A stretch of 22,587 nucleotides of DNA from positions 1 through 22,587 of the forward strand of contig JAEWFG010000322.1 in NCBI GenBank assembly GCA_023388935.1, written 5' to 3'. The notes beneath the pieces were generated by a model, which saw only the letters and a program-made list of their open reading frames with translations, searched no databases and was not told the DNA's origin. Positions 21,135 to 22,587 of this stretch are shown here, one piece after another. This DNA is from Pseudomonadota bacterium (GTDB taxonomy: Bacteria > Pseudomonadota > Alphaproteobacteria > Rhizobiales > Xanthobacteraceae). A program made the translations under genes and the position numbers. Each line of letters begins with the position of its first letter. Position 1 is the first letter of the stretch.

Positions 21135-21655
21135 ATTTCACCGATGACCCTTGGTCGTGCCGACGACTGTTGCTGGGCTCGACTTCCGCTTCCTACGGTC
21201 AGTAGTGAAAAATTCAACGGTAAACTGGGACGATGGCGCGCCGTTCCTGTTTCCGCCTGGCCGGCCCGCTTGAGGACTTCGACCTTGGCGCGCTCGATGT
21301 CTTCGTCAGGTGCTTCTTCAATGCCGGCGATCTGATTTCTCGCGTTCTTGGTCGCGAGCATGAGCTCGTCCAACTTCAGCTGCAGCGCCAGGGTGTCGCG
21401 GTTCTGCGTCGCCTGAATCAGGACGACCATCAGGAAGGTGACGATGGTGGTACCCGTATTGATGACGAGTTGCCATGTGTCGGTGAATCCGAAGATCGGG
21501 CGCGTCACCGCCCAGACGACCACGACGGCGACGGCGAGGAGGAAGGTCGCCGGGCGACCCGAGATCCGCGACGTAGCCACGGCCAGGCGGGCGAACCAGC
21601 CGCCCTTGGATGGCGAAGTCGACGAGGCATTCCCGACTGGCAGGTTGGCGCGCAT
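21029..21655 (-). CDS. Low-affinity iron permease family protein, unusual C-terminal extension
   Basis: 208 residues. Residues 1-130 are a normal family member: a polar start, two hydrophobic segments (FLLAVAVVVVWAVTRPIF and a second around VINTGTTIVTFLMVVLIQ), the family signature FGFTDTWQLVINTGT, then QNRDTLALQLKLDELMLATK and the acidic helix GIEEAPDEDIERAKVEVLKR. Most relatives end soon after this. Here the frame runs on for about 75 residues of unlike sequence, ending SVWEMKELT. The extension may be read-through into a former intergenic region. Start at 21655 behind AAGGAG, 11-nt spacing. The paralogue at 640-1041 is broken. A role in iron uptake is a family label only. Confidence 0.75.
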   Translation of the reverse strand: MRANLPVGNASSTSPSKGGWFARLAVATSRISGRPATFLLAVAVVVVWAVTRPIFGFTDTWQLVINTGTTIVTFLMVVLIQATQNRDTLALQLKLDELMLATKNARNQIAGIEEAPDEDIERAKVEVLKRAGQAETGTARHRPSLPLNFSLLTVGSGSRAQQQSSARPRVIGEMWATSSSSRMARVKREGDAERSDKDRSVWEMKELT

Positions 21656-21773
21656 CTTAGTTGGATCTCCTTGAGACTATTTCGGTTCGATCTTGAGCGG
21701 AGGATCGGTCGGAAGAACCTTCGCACCGGCCTGGGCGGCGGCTCGCTCGGTAGTGACACCGGCATCCGCATGC

Positions 21774-22145
21774 AGGGACCTTGTCACCGAAGGTAAAGTC
21801 CGCCTTCAGATATTTGAGTTCGGCGGCCTTTCCGTCCGCGACCTCGAAGATGTTCACCCTGTTCTTGTAGAAGAAGCCGCGATGGAAGAACTGCGCTTCG
21901 AACGGAAGATACTTGCCGCGCCAAAGCGCGCGCTCGGGCAGGAAGCGGATCGAGCGGTACTGATCGTAGTCGAGGTCCTTCAAGCCGCCAGGGAGCTTCC
22001 CGTCCGGCGCCTCGTACGATTTGCCCGCCAACATACGGGCCAGGTTCCTGACAGTGGACGGCCGGAACGCGTCCGACGGCCGGGCCGCAGCGAACCGCTT
22101 CGCGAAGCGAGCGGGAGCGTCGGCAGCACTGCCGCTCCTTGAACA
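21774..22145 (-). pseudogene. OpgG/OpgD-type glucan biosynthesis protein, N-terminal fragment
   Basis: Minus strand text from about 22100: TVRNLARMLAGKSYEAPDGK, LPGGLKDLDYDQYRSIRFLP, ERALWRGKYLPFEAQFFHRG, FFYKNRVNIFEVADGKAAEL. The LxDLxYDQYRxIRFxPxxALW and FFHRGFxFK patterns are the start of periplasmic OpgG/MdoG proteins of osmoregulated glucan synthesis, usually about 500 residues. The homology stops at FGDKVP (21774). A different short C terminus (ending LPTDPPLKIEPK, stop at 21677) follows in another frame. No signal peptide or start was found in frame upstream. A remnant with most of the enzyme deleted. Confidence 0.68.
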
Positions 22146-22373
22146 AGCTGGTGTCGATTCGCTCTCCTTCTCGCTACTGCTACCGCGGCCAAGCAACGAC
22201 CGCAGCGCCCGCGAGTTCCACCGCCCTGCCATCAACGGGTATGAAAATAGGTGAGCAATGGCCAATCGAGCGCAAAACGAACGAAATCCAGAGAACCGCG
22301 AGCTTGCAGGGCCCGAATGGTGGCTTCGCGGAACCTCTTGGCTCCGGGGCGCCTTGTCTGGTCGGAGGATCAA

Positions 22374-22587
22374 ATGGCGCGAGTCTGGACTACACCCATC
22401 TTCGCTATCGCTACCGTCTATTTCACCGTCGATGCACTATTCTCGGCAGTCACGGGGCCAATCACCACATGGCTCAGCAAACAGCGGCTGCTGGAACGGG
22501 TTCGGCGTTGGGTAACGTCGTTAGGACCCTATCAGTCCTTTGCCCTGTTTGCAGTACCCGTCATCATATTGGAGCCCGCCAAGCCCC
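22374..22587 (+). CDS. Membrane protein, partial (cut by window end)
   Basis: 71 residues visible: MARVWTTPIFAIATVYFTVD, ALFSAVTGPITTWLSKQRLL, ERVRRWVTSLGPYQSFALFA, VPVIILEPAK, open at the window edge. Two hydrophobic segments (about 6-26 and 55-68) flank a basic amphipathic stretch. From memory, conserved membrane proteins starting like this are frequent in Bradyrhizobium, about 120-140 residues long, with no known function. The ATG lies behind GGAGGATCAA. Confidence 0.75.
   Translation, partial: MARVWTTPIFAIATVYFTVDALFSAVTGPITTWLSKQRLLERVRRWVTSLGPYQSFALFAVPVIILEPAKP

Overview
The window looks like chromosomal or accessory DNA of a high-GC alphaproteobacterium of the Bradyrhizobium group (Rhizobiales, Nitrobacteraceae). 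This rests on codon use, recognisable Bradyrhizobium-type small proteins (DUF6894, DUF1488, WxxSPGLxPP-type small proteins), rpsU and a cold-shock gene of rhizobial type, and promoters matching the alphaproteobacterial general-stress sigma factor EcfG. No tRNA, rRNA, insertion sequence, CRISPR array or phage module was seen. The identification comes from reading the sequence only; no database search was possible.

Layout. 200-2811 (minus strand): a small secreted protein, a frameshifted low-affinity iron permease, a family 4 glycosyltransferase, a small membrane protein and a PRC-barrel protein. 3179-4331 (plus): a 3'-truncated 3'-5' exonuclease joined directly to a 5'-truncated ATP-dependent DNA ligase, both broken. 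4394-6899 (plus): a single-domain response regulator, a small stress-type protein, and a polytopic membrane protein followed by a 22-residue hydrophobic peptide. 6939-10857: a truncated short-chain dehydrogenase (minus), then a zinc alcohol dehydrogenase, a small membrane protein and a GH13 glycosidase with an in-frame amber codon, whose 3' end is replaced by a frameshifted small gene. 11021-14295: two DUF6894 genes, another small-family gene, a transglutaminase-like protein (minus), and a zinc metallopeptidase translationally coupled to a small upstream gene. 14399-16681: small genes around a cold-shock gene (minus) and rpsU (plus). 16842-18793: a three-gene minus-strand operon ending in DUF1488, then small membrane and basic proteins and a third DUF6894 gene. 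18876-22587: small or unrecognised genes, an isochorismatase-family fragment, a PQ-loop protein, a second iron permease, an OpgG-type fragment and a membrane protein cut by the window end.

Two themes connect the region. First, it resembles a general-stress regulon island. Five exact GGAAC-N16/17-CGTT promoters were found, four of them at a sensible distance upstream of a gene start. Second, five small genes share a 5' leader: an ATCGGTGA-type box, then 19-24 nt later GCGCTCCCGCC, which can pair with the gene's own Shine-Dalgarno sequence. I do not recognise this leader, and it is the best candidate for an undescribed regulatory element. Alongside this, the window holds an unusual number of truncated, fused or frameshifted genes. 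That suggests repeated deletion and decay in an accessory region, although some single-base shifts could be sequencing errors.
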